Source: Rutidosis leptorrhynchoides (lineage: Eukaryota; Streptophyta; Magnoliopsida; Asterales; Asteraceae). Taken from it: 64,000 bases of DNA. Position numbers and translations under genes: made by a program. The DNA lies in contig NC_092334.1 of NCBI RefSeq assembly GCF_046630445.1, positions 104,417,501 through 104,481,500 on the forward strand, given 5' to 3'. Within the stretch, counting starts at the first letter, position 1, and every line of letters starts with the position of its first letter. Below are positions 10,295 through 22,330 of this stretch, in pieces. The notes beneath the pieces are model-generated. The model had not been told where the DNA came from, did not search any database, and saw only the letters and a list, made by a program, of their open reading frames with translations.

Positions 10295-12182
10295 TGAAAC
10301 ATCCTCATATCGGGCTTAGATGTAAGATGACCTTTTTGCCCTTAGGCATAATTGTGTGGTTAATTATGCTTTTATTTTTAATTATATGTTTAGTGTTATT
10401 TTATTATTTGGTTAAGACCAGTTTGTGACAAGGGTCACAGAGAGGTTCGTTTATTTAATTTGGACTCCGTTAGGGTAGTCAAATTAAGTACGAAAGATAT
10501 TAGATAACTGGTAATTACCCGTGTGTGATGGGGTATGTCATTTAACCCACATATATAAGCTTGTGACCAGCTCTTTTTCTCATTTTTTTCTTGAACCTTC
10601 TAAAAACATCCCGTACCTAAATTCTTACCACTTGAAACCCTAGATTTCTAATTTATGTTCTAGAGCTCAAATCATTCATATCATCTTGTTCTTTACAATT
10701 TACAGAGTCTATTGAGGTAAGAATCAAAGAGTTTCAAGCTCTAATCTTTAAGAAAATGATGATTTTGTGTTAACTTTGTCAAAAGAGCAATTTTGAGTCA
10801 AAATGGTTGATTTTGATGTTGTTTGTGTCAAAAACTTGTGGGTTTATGCTTATTGATGTTAAGTGTATATGATTTGGTCAGTTTAGAGGTAAGAAACGAG
10901 CTCTAGAGCACGAATTGGTGATTTTAGGTCGAAACCCGTCAGTTTTCTGCTGCTGCTGCTCGATGAACACAACCGTACGGTTGCAGATTGCAACCGCACG
11001 GGTACATGGTGCAACTGTACGGGTGCATGTGCAACCGTACGTATGCAGTGGTGTTGGTGAAACTGGGCAGGAAGTGTGCAACCGTACGGATGCATGATAC
11101 AACCGTACGGATGGACTTGTAACCGTATGGATGCATGTGCAACCGTACGGATGCAGACCAGATCAGTAGTTGTTGTTTAATTTAGCTGTTTCCTAGCCGT
11201 TATGCTGTCTGCGTGACATATGATTATCAGGATGCAAATTCTGAAAATGCATAAGTGTTAGGTGGACTTTTAGCGGCGCCTTTTTGTGACTGATTTTCTG
11301 TAATGTGCTGTTTTGTGTTAACAGACAGAAACTAACTTGATTTGCCTTATGTTCAGGTGATAAGGATAAGGAAGCCGCTCAGTGATAGTTTATCTGAGCT
11401 TATTGCTGGTATTCGGTGAGTGGGTCTATCTCCGGATAGAGCATTAAGTAGCTAACACGCTACTTGTTCAGACTCTTTATTATTATGTTTATGTTTAATA
11501 TGATTACCATGCGTAGTTAGATATTGTCATGCTAGTTAGGACGATTGCATGACTGTTTATCTGTGATCTTATGTGCGCACTGTTAGTTGGACACCAACCG
11601 AGGCGGCAAGGTTGGGAACCCACCGAGGCGGAAAGGTATGGTTGATGTGAGGTCGACTGTGGTAGCCTGGTCGGGTCATGGTGTTACTGATTGTTTAGTA
11701 TAGCATAGAAGGACGCATGTGTTGCATCTGGACGGTTGTGCAGTAGAATCAGTAAAGCGGACTATCGGTAGACTGTAGCTTGATCAACTAAGTCGTGTGC
11801 TCGTACAAGTCGCCGATCCTCATATTGTCAGTTGTTGTATGATAGTTCAGGACGTTAGCATATCTGTGGCCTTTGCATGTTTAGTTGCTTATGCTTGGTC
11901 TGTTAGATAGTATCCATTCACTTAGCAGTTGTGCTAATTCCCCCACATTTCCACCCTTGCAGGTTTAGGTACTGCTGTTTAGGATGGGTGCCTCGGACGG
12001 GTTTGAAGACATGTTTGACAATGTGATTAACTCTGATGTTTCAATTTTAATGATGTTTTCACGTAACACCGTTGTTGTATAAAGTTGGTTTGTAAACAAA
12101 GTTATGTAAACGTTAAATAAGGCTATTTTGGTAATTAAGTATTTACTTCCACTGTGTTTAAAAAAAAAATCAGGGTGTTACA
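10295..12182 (+). repeat. element A 3' LTR
   Basis: Full-length match to the 5' LTR, starting TGAAACATCC (one change from TGTAACATCC). It is 17 bp longer, consistent with an additional unit in its palindrome array. Confidence 0.95.
10970..11156 (+). repeat. CCGTACGG palindrome array in 3' LTR of A
   Basis: About eight units, one more than the 5' LTR. The extra unit is near 11012-11032 (gcaactgtacgggtgcatg). Confidence 0.85.
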
Positions 12183-12187
12183 GATTA
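12183..12187. repeat. element A TSD, right (gatta)
   Basis: Matches 2820-2824. Confidence 0.93.
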
Positions 12188-13233
12188 TGATCAAGTTTAA
12201 AGGTAAGTTCTACTTTGTCAACGTTAGTAAGGAGAAGAAGGAGTGGCCTGTCTTTAAAAATGCAAGGGTGGATTCTATAGTTTCAGATGACAATGTTTCT
12301 TCCGGCGACTCAGATTATATTGATTCCGATATCCTGTCAGATAGTTATGATGATAGCATTGACTCGGATGAGATTTTCAGCTGGCTAGGGGATAATGCAA
12401 ATGAATGTGCTTTTGATGGTGTTCCTGTTAATGGTCAAGATTCGGGCGTCAAAGATTCCGGTAAAGAGGTACCAGAAAAAACCGCCGACATTCAAAAGGA
12501 GATGGGGACGAATGTGGAAGACCTGGAGTCTGGTTGTTTCGAGCTTAGCAACCTTTTTGGAGATAATGATGAGGTTGTGGTAGAGTCCAATGAATAAAAT
12601 CATAAAAGTTCACCTGTTTCCAAGGGCATTGATTATGTGACTGCTACTTTTGAGGAAAAAGAACCTGGAGTGCAGCAATCTAAACAGTCATCTCCAATTA
12701 AGGGTATAGGTAAAGAGAATCGGGCTCATGAAAACTCTTTTGAGGCCCATAATGCCACTTCTCCAGTTGGGCCTAAGGCCCAAAATGTTGTTTCTCCAGT
12801 TGAGCCCGAAGAGGGCTTTGAAGAGAATTCCGTTGGGCTTAATGCTAACAGGCCAAACCAACTCAACCAACAATGCTGCTCTGATAAAAATAAAAATAAC
12901 TTAAACAATGGAAAATCCAAATCGGGTAAACGTGCATCCAGTTCATCCACCTGTGGGTCAAAATCAAAAGAAATACCCTGCTGTTACGAGTGCTACTGGT
13001 GAACGATGGGGAATCAAAAATCCTCCTCAAGAATTATGCATTTCAAATAGATGGCTAGACGTGGTGTTAACTTTACTAAATTGAAGAAGTTCAAATGCAA
13101 GTCCTGTGGGTGTAGAAATAAACCTGGCAAATCAAGAATCAAATCGAAGGGTCTAAGTAGCAATTGCAATTCGGAGGATAATTTAAAGAACTCTGATGGT
13201 GAGTTAGGAAGTATGGGGAGAAAATCGGGTTAA
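12188..13233 (+). pseudogene. LINE-1 ORF1, C-terminal part
   Basis: Continuation of ORF1 beyond element A in the same frame (the join gives IMIKFKGKFYFVNVS). A long acidic, serine-rich stretch follows (about 12290-12400), then a low-complexity region containing repeated SPVGPKAQNV and SPVEPEEGF motifs. The basic C-terminus has closely spaced cysteines (CKSCGC). Stops interrupt the frame at 12595, 13000 and 13048, and the frame ends at 13231-13233. LINE-2 ORF1 has the same acidic then proline-rich plan. No enzymatic domain is visible. Confidence 0.8.
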
Positions 13234-13305
13234 GGTGGACAAACCTTAACCCTCAGTAAGTTCCACTGTTGTCTCTCCTGTTTTCATTTTTTCTATATTT
13301 TAAAT

Positions 13306-14303
13306 ATGAAGATTCTTTCATTAAATATTCGAGGTTTTGCGGTAGATGGAAAATTTAGGTGGGTTAAACGGATTTGTTCGAGTGAAAGACCTAGTTTTGC
13401 TGTATTCCAGGAAACTAGATGTAGAAATTTACAGGATAGGTGGGTTCAAGCTCTTTGGGGGGCACGGATTTTGGTTTCGTCCAGAAAGATGCAGTGGGAA
13501 ATTCAGGAGGTTTACTCCTCATTTGGGACTCCAATTATTTTGAGGCTATTGCGAAGGCAGATGGTGATTTCTTCCTTGCTGTCAAAGGTCGCTGGAAAAG
13601 TACTGGTAGCGAATTTGTTGTGGTTAACGTCTACGGGCCTCATAACGATGTGTCAAAGATATTATTTTGGGATTCATTAGAGAAGCTGATGGGGTTAAAT
13701 GAGGAAGCATGGGTACTATGTCGTGATTTCAACGAGGTAAGGGAGCATGATGATAGGTTGAATTGTATTTTCCATCAACATCAGGCAAAGAGGTTCAACG
13801 AATTCATTTTGAGGAATAGATTAGTTGAGATACCGATTAATGGGAAGAAATTTACAAGAATTAGTGATGATGGCACCAAGTTTAGCAAACTCGATCGTTT
13901 TCTTGTTTTGGATCATTTCATTCGACTTTGGGATGATCTGTCCATTACAACAATGGATAGATTTCTTTCGGATCATGTTCCAATAATTTTACAGGAGAAA
14001 GTCATTGACTTCAGCCTAAAACCCTTTAAAGTCTTTGATGAATGGCTTAATAAGGAAGGGATTGAGGATGTTATTAATGAAGCTTGGGGTAAACTGGTTA
14101 AAGGGTCTAGATTCGACTGCAACTTTAGAGATAAAATGAAAAATGTAAAGTTTGCCCTCAAGTTTTGGAGCTCTTGTACCTTTGGAGGTTTAGATAATGA
14201 GATAATTACTCTTAAAAAAGAAGCACACGAGTGGGAAATCAAGGCTGAAAATAATGGGATGAATGATGTCGAGCGTGAGAAATGGTTAGATTGCAGGAGG
14301 TGA
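13306..14303 (+). pseudogene. LINE-1 ORF2, APE-type endonuclease domain
   Basis: This domain nicks the target DNA that primes LINE reverse transcription. ORF2 starts at the ATG at 13306 (MKILSLNIRG), 73 bp after ORF1 ends. Endonuclease motifs follow in order: QETRC, VNVYGPH, CRDFNEVR (the Gly usually before DFN is Arg), SKLDRFLV and SDHVPIIL. A frameshift lies in the G-run near 13457-13463. A stop at 14301-14303 falls in RR*WIEKEK, where an Arg codon is likely ancestral. Confidence 0.92.
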
Positions 14304-15562
14304 TGGATTGAAAAAGAAAAGGTGAAAGCCAACATGTTAAAACAAAACGCTAGGATTCGATGGATTTTGGAGGGAGACGAGAACTCGAGATATTTTCATG
14401 CCACCATTAAGCGTAAACAAAATAAATGTAACATAAGAGGGTTTAACATTAATGGAGTGTGGACAGAGAATCCTTGTGAAGTGAATGGTGTTGTTTTTGA
14501 ACACTTTCGGAAGCAATTCAGCAGGCCCAATTCTGTTACGTCGAGGCCCACACTCTCGGGTTGGGCTGAAAATGCAGGCATGCTGCTCACTCAACTTTAT
14601 GATTCGTAAAACAGAGAACTCGAGGGTCTGTTCTCTGAAACTGAGGTGTGGAATGCAATTAAAGACTGCGGTAATCACAAAGCGCCCAGCCCGGACGGTT
14701 TCAACATCACTTTTTACAAAAAAATTTGGAGTGTAATCAAAGGTGATCTAATGAATGCTTTGAATGATTTTTGGTTAAAGGGGGAATTATCACATGGTTG
14801 CAATGCCTCTTTTATCACATTGATTCCTATGAAGGTGGACCCGTTGAGCCTAAATGAATACCGGCCAATTAGCTTAATTGGTAGCTTCTACAAAGTATTA
14901 TCAAAAGTTCTCGCGGACCGCCTTAAGAGAGTAGTACCGGATATCGTGGGATATGAGCAAAGCGCATTTATTAGAGGAAGAAACATCATTGATGGAGCCT
15001 TGATAGCAAATGAATGTGTGGATTTCCTTAAGTACAAGCGTCTCAAAAGTCTCATTTTTAAGGTGGATTTCGAGAAAGCGTTTGATTCGCTATGTTGGGA
15101 TTTCCTCCTTGAAATGATGGGAATTATGGGTTTTGGGGGAAAATGGAAGAAATGGGTCATTTCGTGTTTAAAATCTGCTTCGATCTCAATCTTGGTTAAC
15201 GGTTCTCCAACAAACGAGTTCACGCTTCAACGAGGAGTGAGGCAAAGAGATCCACTTTCTCCATTTCTATTCATACTAGCGGCGGAAGGCTTAAACTTAT
15301 TGGCTAAAGCCGCGGTTAGGAATAATATGTTTGAGGGAGTAGAAATAGGGGTTGAAAAAATCCCTATCTCGCACCTTCAATACGCGGATGATACTATATT
15401 CTTTGGTTCGTGGAGTGGGTGTAACATTGATAACCTAATGAAGCTCCTCAAGTGTATTGAGCTTGCCTCGGGATTACAAATAAATTACAATAAAAGCAAT
15501 ATTTTTGGTATTATTGTTGATTCAAAGGAGGTTGAGGCCATGGCAAATATTTTTTGGGTGTA
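14304..15562 (+). pseudogene. LINE-1 ORF2, reverse transcriptase domain
   Basis: Non-LTR RT. A linker with GDENSRYFH leads to a stop at 14607, then KAPSPDGFN, LIPMKVDPLSLNEYRPISLIG, QSAFIRGRNIIDG, the catalytic-A motif FKVDFEKAFD, GVRQRDPLSPFLF (usual QGD is QRD) and the catalytic YADDTIFFG. A frameshift in a T-run near 15550 separates it from the downstream frame. The order and spacing match plant L1 ORF2. Confidence 0.95.
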
Positions 15563-17007
15563 AAGTTGGATCGTTTCCGTGCACCTATCTAGGCCTTCCA
15601 ATTGGGGCAAAAATGTCTAAGGAGGTTAGTTGGAAGCCGGTGATCGATAAGTTTGAAAAAAGGCTTGCGGATTGGAGAGCACGTTCGGTGTCTTTTGGTG
15701 GGCGTTTGACTCTCGTAAAGTCGGTGTTAAATAGTTTGCCTTTGTATTTTTCTCGCTCTTTCGTGCCCCGCAATGTGTATTATAAAAAACTTGAGTGTGT
15801 GAGGCGTTCCTTCTTTTGGGGTGGGTCGGGTAACAATGCGAAAATCTCTTAGGTCAAATGGGATGAGGTCATTCTTCCTTTCGAGGAGGGCGGACTTAAT
15901 CTCGGGTCTCTAAAAAATAAAAACTTGGCTCTAATTGGCAATTGGTGGTGGAGGTTTAAAACCGAACCCACTTCCTTGTGGGTTAGAGTCATTAAAAATA
16001 TTTATGGCATCTCGGGCGGTCTTGATTCGGGTGGGCATCATTTTTCATCTAACTATGCTTCTGTTTGGTCGAGTATTATCAGAACAGGGACATCAATCGA
16101 AGAGGCTGGGGTCGAGTTCAAGAATTCTTTCTGTAGGGATATTGGGGATGGATCAAACACAGCCTTCTGGCTTGATAATTGGATTTCGAATGAGCCTTTA
16201 TATTTGAAATTCAATCGTCTGTACCGGCTAGAAACAATTCAGCAGTCCATGGTGATTGACCGAGTCGGATGGAATGGTTCGAGCTGTGAAGGAAATTGGC
16301 ATTGGAAGAGGCGACTAACGAGGAGACTTATTGGTGATTTAAATGAGCTGCATAATCTGATTAGGGGCGTAAAAATCAAAACAGTATACAGTGATTCATG
16401 GAGGTGGACTTCGAGTGGGCATGGCAAATTTGAAACAAGGCTGCTCTCGGATGCTTTAAACTCGAGTATGACTCCTACAGGTATAAATCGGTTCGAAACT
16501 TTAAGGAACAATCTTGTGCCGAAAAAGGTGGAGGTTTTTGTTTGGCGGGCAAGGAAAAAAAGATTACCCGTCTTAACGGAACTCGATAAACGAGGACTTG
16601 ATCTCAATTCCGTGCGTTGCCCTATATGTGACAACGACATCGAATCGGTAGATCATTCTCTTGTTTATTGTAACCGTTCGTTGGAGATTTGGTCAAAAAT
16701 CTTAGAGTGGTGGGGCTTTAATGGATCGAATATTACATCTCTCGGGGATATTTTCGACGTCACATCCGGTAACTCAATGTCTACATTAGGGGCAAAGGTA
16801 TGGCAAGCGGTTAGATGGTCGAGTGCTTATCTAATTTGGAAGAATCGTAATCAAAAAGTTTTTAAGAACGAGAGTTGGAATACCCCGGTCGCGATATGTG
16901 AAATTCAAGTAGCAAGCTATGATTGGATCGTGAAGAGGTGCAAGTCGAAGACGAGTATAGATTGGCATAATTGGTTACACAACCCTAAGAGTTTTCTTAA
17001 TATGTAA
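15563..17007 (+). pseudogene. LINE-1 ORF2, C-terminal zinc-binding region
   Basis: After the RT thumb (CTYLGLPIGAKM, WRARSVSFGGRLTLVKSVL) and a stop at 15850 where Trp is expected, the frame runs to 17007. It includes FWLDNWI, a VFVWRARKKRLPVLTELDKR block and a Cys/His cluster (CPIC-x9-H-x4-C), the zinc-binding region of plant LINE ORF2. No RNase H domain follows. It may help ORF2 bind its RNA. Confidence 0.9.
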
Positions 17008-17200
17008 TCGAGTTTTAATTGTGCTAGTCTTGTTAGGATGCTACCTTAGCATCCTAGAAAGGCTAATGCTTTTGTGCGAAATTATCATTTATGTTTTCGT
17101 GAACCTGGGATGTTGCTAATATGCATGTGTGCACATCCCTAATCTGTAAATCCTTTTAGTGATAGTAATAATTATATTGACTTTCAAAAAAAAAATAAAA
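17008..17200 (+). other. LINE-1 3' UTR and A-rich tail
   Basis: A 190-bp trailer ending in (A)10TAAAA directly before the right TSD. Confidence 0.88.
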
Positions 17201-17217
17201 ATACATCTAACGATGCA
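17201..17217. repeat. LINE-1 target site duplication, right copy
   Basis: Exact match of 1447-1463. Confidence 0.93.
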
Positions 17218-17987
17218 TGACTCTTTGTCTTAATAAAAATAAAAAAAATTCTGCATTGCATAGCCCCCACTCTAAACCTTCATTCTAAGAACTTACAAAC
17301 ACATTTTAAAGTTTTTTGCGAGTTCATACATATATAACACTGGAAATCAACTTCCGTCAAACTGCTCTTCGCAGTTGATCAGCTCGTAATGACCCTCTCA
17401 ACGTTTTCATCTCGATTAGGGTTTGCCACATACTATGGACCGTTAAATCTTGACTCGTTCTTTTTCCGTATTATTGCGTTTATATAAATATTAACCATGA
17501 TCAATTTGTCGCTATACGTGGACAGATTAAGTTTATATAAAAGATATACTCCTTATGAATAGAATGAATCATATATAACAATACACATAAGCACAAAAAC
17601 TCGTGTTTTAATGAACTATCATAAATAAATCATAAATAGAACAAGAGTGATGCTTGTAGCAAAGCAAAGTTTGTTTGGATTGGAGATAAGCCCAAAAAGA
17701 AGTGCAACCTTTATAAGTTATTCATAGCGCCATAAAATTCGAAGTCGTTGCAAGATCTCAACCAAGTATATAACCGTGGTCCTCGAGCCAACTTGTTTCG
17801 AATTTGTGTATTCAATAGTAATAGATTGCATTCACTTAGAAGTCTTAAAAGTAAAAGTTTATAATTCATTTAGTTGACATCGTTCTTTTCTTTTTGTGTG
17901 TGGCGATATATAGCTTTTTGGATTTTACTTTGTCAACTTTAGAACTTCTTTAAAAACCTAGATACATTATGACCATATTAGATATAG

Positions 17988-18032
<45 letters not shown>

Positions 18033-18379
18033 AAATAAAAAAAATAATCGTAAAAAAATACTCCTATCAAACATTCATAAAAAATCATTTTACAGTAAAC
18101 ATATTAACGTTTTCGACAAAATTAGTAACATTTGTTACATACAATGTTTTATGGGAAAAAATATATATCATTCACCAATTAGAATTTTTTCTTCGAAAAT
18201 ATTCATAAAAAATAATTTAGTTCTTGTTATAGATTGTGATCAAAACAATATGTTTTTTTTTTTTTAAATTTTATTTTTCACGTATATTATGAATTGTATA
18301 TGAAGACAATGTTAAATATATGAAGGAATGGTGAAATAATAACATTATTTACAAAAAAAAAAAAATTGTTTTTTTTTTA
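17218..18379. other. spacer between the two LINEs, no gene seen
   Basis: AT-rich DNA without a supported ORF, RNA gene or element boundary. It includes an A38 run at 17993-18030, which could be the tail of an unrecognised retrosequence or a simple homopolymer. Short frames here are low-complexity. Confidence 0.6.
17993..18030. repeat. A38 homopolymer
   Basis: Uninterrupted run of A followed by further A-rich sequence. Confidence 0.95.
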
Positions 18380-18477
18380 TAGTTCACAAAATTGGGGAGA
18401 GAAAATGAGAGGAGAGAGAGACCGGCAGAGCATGGAGGGCACAAGAGAGGTACAGCGGCGGACTTCGAGACCGATTA

Positions 18478-20874
18478 GTGTGGCTATTCGGAACTCACTT
18501 AACATCATTCATGTTCTTTAACTTTACGAATTCGTGGACTGTTGCGGATTTATGTAAAACCTTCAAGTCATTCGGTGACTTAAGAGATGTGTATATGGCT
18601 GGGAAACGCCTCAAGAATGGCAGCAAATTTGCATTCGTGCGATTTAGTAATGTAAACAGCGGTGAGCAACTTCTTGCCGACCTGGAAAAGATCACCTTCA
18701 AAGGGGCCCATATCAAAATCTTTAAGGCTTTCGAAAGAAAAGATTTGAAAGATAACGTTACTACTGCCAGGAAGACGAACCAACATCAACATAATTTAGG
18801 CAACATTCACAATGTTGGCAGTACATTTAGAGATGGGCGAAGGTTCTGTGATGTTGCAAAGAATAATAATGAAGATCTCAGAAACGCATTAAATAGAAAG
18901 CATGAAGAGGTTAGAAAAACAGACCTAAGAGAAACCCTAAATTCGAAGAAAGATGTAAGACGTAAACCAGATCTAAGAGATGAGATAAACAGAAAGAATG
19001 GTGAGGATACAAGCAAGAAAAATCATAGTGATGAAAAGAGGTACAACGATGGTAGAACAGTTCGGGTGAAGGCAAAAAATCATAACCTAGTAGGCAATTC
19101 AATCCTATGAGAAGTATACAACCTAGACCTAATGTTCCAATTCGAAGAATTATGCAAGGCTGAAGGAATGACCAATTTCCAATTGAAATATCTGGGAGGT
19201 ATGGACATCCTTATTGTATGTGAGTCCAAACAGGTAGCAGAAGGCATTGTCAGAAACCCTAATCACATGATACATAAATGGTGTAAGTTCGCTAAAACCC
19301 TAGATAGCTCATACAGAAGCCCAGGAAAGCTGATGTGGGTAAACATTAGTGGTGTGCCGATTACATGCTAGAACGAATCGACGTTCAGAGAAATCACAGG
19401 CTGGTGGGGTAATATTCTAAAAATGGAGAACTGCTCAATTGAAGAAGGTAATCAAGATTTAAAACATGGAAAGGTTCTTCTACACATCCGTAATAATACG
19501 GTACAATACGAGGGTCTGATCAAACTACAAGACGATGAAGGGTGGTATTATGTCAGCATAAACGAAGATTTAAATCGAACTGTCAACATTAAGTTCGAGA
19601 AGATGGATACAGGAGTTCAAAACGTCTTTAATGAATCGTCCAACCCTACATCAGATGATGAATTAATTGAAGACACATACGATAATTCAGATGAAGAAGA
19701 TGAAGATATTTTCAATCTTGCAGAAAACGAGCAACATGATGCACTCGATGATGATTTTAAGAGTCCAATCGTCAGAAATTCCATTGATGATGAAGATATT
19801 GCAGATTCCGGCAACAAATCACCATTCCGGCCATGTGAAGATGAAAAATCAGGCTGCCTAGGGATGAAGAATCTTTTTGGGAACATAAATTGTGATGATG
19901 AGGTGTCAGAGTATACGGCGAAGTCCAATAGCAATATTAATTACGTAAGTGAGTCCCAAAACCTTGAAAACCACATTCACTGCGCGTGCAAAGATAGAGA
20001 GCCCCAAGTGGATAATTCGGATAAAACCTACAAACCTAAATCCATTGCCCCAAAACCATCTAGCCCAATAACCTATAACCCACAAATCAACCCAGACATC
20101 CCAAATGATATAAGCCCGACCAAACCTAGCAAAATATCCAAACCCTCGAGCCCAAACCCAACAAGCCCAACATATGATCCTGCAAATTAGCCCAACCATT
20201 CCACCCCTCAACAACCTGATAGTCCCACTAGCCCAGTAAACATGAACGCTTCAAAAACCAATTCCAAACCAAAACTCTCAAATCATAACCCTATAAACAC
20301 AAGCCCAACTAACAGCTTAACCCCCAACCTAATAAGAGTTAATAACCCAATCCCAACCAACCCTCCCCTCAATAAAAGCTGAAAAACCCCAAGGCTTAGC
20401 TAAATCCAACCCAACCATCGTAAGTAACCCAAACGTTATTCCTGAGCTCAAAAACCATCAAATAAACCTTCAAGTAAATCAGTACAACAATAGAATAAAG
20501 ATATACACGAGTAGAGGGCAAGAGTAAAGTGCAAACAGAATCACGAAGCTACAGACAAACAATTGAAATCGGGGAAAAGAGATTGTTGTTGGTCCAGCAT
20601 ACGACGTTGGAAATCTTCTTCTAGAATGCTCAACATTAAGAATGTGGCCAGGAATGACAAGCTAGGAGATAAACCAATTAGGTCAAAATGCTCTTCGTGC
20701 AAAGAAAGATGCACATCTGAAAGTACGATCAATCAAGTGGACAAAGGGAGGGAATCGCAAGAAAAATGTACGTCCGATGGTTCAGCCTCAATGAATTCAA
20801 TTTGTAATGAGCGTGTCAATGATTTTGGGTGCCGATTAGGCCTCAAAAGGCAGAAGAAGCCTTTGGCTCAGTAA
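18478..20874 (+). pseudogene. LINE-2 ORF1, RRM RNA-binding protein
   Basis: N-terminal RRM (residues about 10-85) with RNP2-like FFNFTNSW and RNP1-like KFAFVRFSN. A K/R/E/D-rich linker follows, with repeated DLR-xx-LN motifs (EDLRNALNRKHEEVRKTDL), then the LINE ORF1 central domain with MDILIVCES, GVPITCW, GWWGNIL and WYYVSINED. After that comes an acidic stretch and a long Pro/Ser/Asn-rich segment. In-frame stops lie at 19108, 19369 (Trp expected) and 20188. The proline-rich part (about 20380-20560) has lost its frame. A Cys-rich end (CSSCKERC) and a stop at 20872-20874 close it, 35 bp before ORF2. Confidence 0.85.
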
Positions 20875-20909
20875 GTTTTTGTTCTCCCTTTGTTCATCAA
20901 TTTTTATCA

Positions 20910-22330
20910 ATGAAGTTTATCTCTTATAATATAAGAAGTTTCGGGGTCGAGTTAGAAAGTAAATTCGCGTCGACTAGAAAATTGTTAATTAAAGAGAAAC
21001 CTAGTTTTTTTGCAATCCAAGAGATAAAACTCTATACAATGAACATTAAATGGATACAATCCCTACGGGGATCTTCTGAGTATGATTTTATACAAAGAGC
21101 AAAAATTGGAAAATCGGGGGGTCAAATTCTCATATGGGACACTAGCTGCTACGAGGCTATTGATAATATTTTCTTCGATTGTGTAATTGGTGTGAGGGGC
21201 AAATGGAAGAGTAACGGGGAAATCCTAAACATGGTTAATATTTATGGGCCACATGAAGACAATCAAAAACAACAACTTTGGTCCAAATTGTCGAGTATGT
21301 TAGATCACAGTGATGAAGCATGGGTCCTTTGTGAGGACTTCAATGAAGTCCGAGATCAATCTGAACGTCTTAGTTGTGAATTCCTAGAGTATAGATCCAG
21401 GAGATTTAACGATTTTATCACTTCATGCGGGCTTATAGATATTCCTTTAGGGGGTAGGGCGTTCACTTGTGTCAGCGACGATGGAACTAAGTTGAGTAAA
21501 ATTGATAGATTTCTAATGTCTAAAAAATTCTAATTAAAATGGTGCAACCTAACAGGGTTGATCCTAGAACGCACTAGATCAGACCATTGCCCTATTCTTT
21601 TAAAGGATGATGACAAAAACTTCAGGCCGAAACCTTTTCGAGTTTTTGATATTTGGTTCAATGATGATGAGGCAGAAAAGGTTATAGAAAACGCGTGGAA
21701 CGGGCAGATTAGGGCTATGAACCGAAAAAATTGCAACTTCGGAAATCACCTAAAAAATGTTAAATCAGCCCTTAAATCTTGGAGTGAAAATAAATTTGGA
21801 AAGTTAGATTTCGAGATAGAAGCACTCAAAACAGTTGGAAACAACTTGGAGATCAAATCCAAAACATCTCCTCTATCCGAAACAGTATTGCAAGAATGGA
21901 AGGAAAGTAGGAAAAGGTGGTTAGAAAAGGAAAAAACGAAATCAAGTATGCTTAAACAAAAAGCTAGATTACGTTGGAATTTAGGTGACAAAAATTCGAG
22001 ATTCTTTCATTCGATCATTCGTAATAAGCAAAATTAGAATAATATTAAAGGTTTAATCATTGATGGCATTTGGAATGAGACTCCTTAGGACATCGAATCT
22101 GCAGTATACACCCACATTACCAAATTGTTCGAGGAAAGTAACAATAACAGACCCACTTTGGAAGATTTATCTTACCCCATATTATCTGCTGATGACGCAT
22201 CTTCACTTGAAGGTGAGTTTTTAGAAGATGAAATCCATTGTGCCATAAAAGATTGTGGAAGTTCGAAGGCCCCCGGGGCGAATGGATTCAATTTTTGTTT
22301 TTCCAAAAAGTACTGGCACATTATCAAGAC
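20910..22330 (+). pseudogene. LINE-2 ORF2, endonuclease and start of RT
   Basis: The ATG at 20910 gives MKFISYNIRSFG, the usual ORF2 start. Endonuclease motifs: IQEIKL, GGQILIWD, VNIYGPHE, CEDFNEVRD (Glu in place of the Gly before DFN), SKIDRFLM, then RSDHCPILL. A linker with NSRFFHSI leads to RT entry (KAPGANGFN, where Pro-Asp is usual in APGPDGFN). Stops fall at 21531, 22035 and 22087 (Trp likely). Element B enters after 22330, and codon reading continues at 31766. Confidence 0.92.
22326..22330. repeat. element B TSD, left (aagac)
   Basis: Repeated at 31761-31765. Confidence 0.93.

Larger units (their letters stand above)
2825..12182 (+). mobile_element. element A: Ty3/gypsy chromovirus (Tekay-like)
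   Basis: Complete + strand LTR retrotransposon of 9358 bp: LTRs of 1871 and 1888 bp, 5-bp TSD gatta, PBS for initiator tRNA-Met, gag, aspartic protease, RT, RNase H, integrase, C-terminal chromodomain, purine tract. Gene order PR-RT-RH-INT plus the chromodomain places it among chromoviruses; the long LTR and protein motifs suggest the Tekay/Del group. The coding region is dead: about seven stops, at least two frameshifts and a hAT MITE in RNase H. The element sits inside LINE-1 ORF1. The two LTRs differ at scattered positions, so the insertion is not very recent. Confidence 0.95.
1464..17200 (+). mobile_element. LINE-1: L1-type non-LTR retrotransposon, interrupted
   Basis: A full-length plant L1-type LINE bounded by a 17-bp TSD and ending in an A-rich tail. 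Without the nested element A and one 5-bp TSD copy it is about 6.4 kb, normal for plant L1s. Order: 5' UTR, ORF1 with RRM, ORF2 with APE-type endonuclease, reverse transcriptase and a C-terminal zinc-binding region, then a short 3' UTR and A tail. ORF1 is split by element A between 2824 and 12188, and the frame resumes exactly across the join. ORF2 has two frameshifts and three in-frame stops, so the copy is dead. Preservation of both ends and the TSD indicates complete reverse transcription on insertion. Confidence 0.95.

Noticed and set aside
12395-12583. Alternative frames overlapping LINE ORF1/ORF2 and pol genes
   Set aside because: They are shadow frames of the recognised element genes.
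17218-18379. A host gene between the two LINEs
   Set aside because: No frame beyond low-complexity length, no domain, and no splice-supported exon pattern visible by eye.
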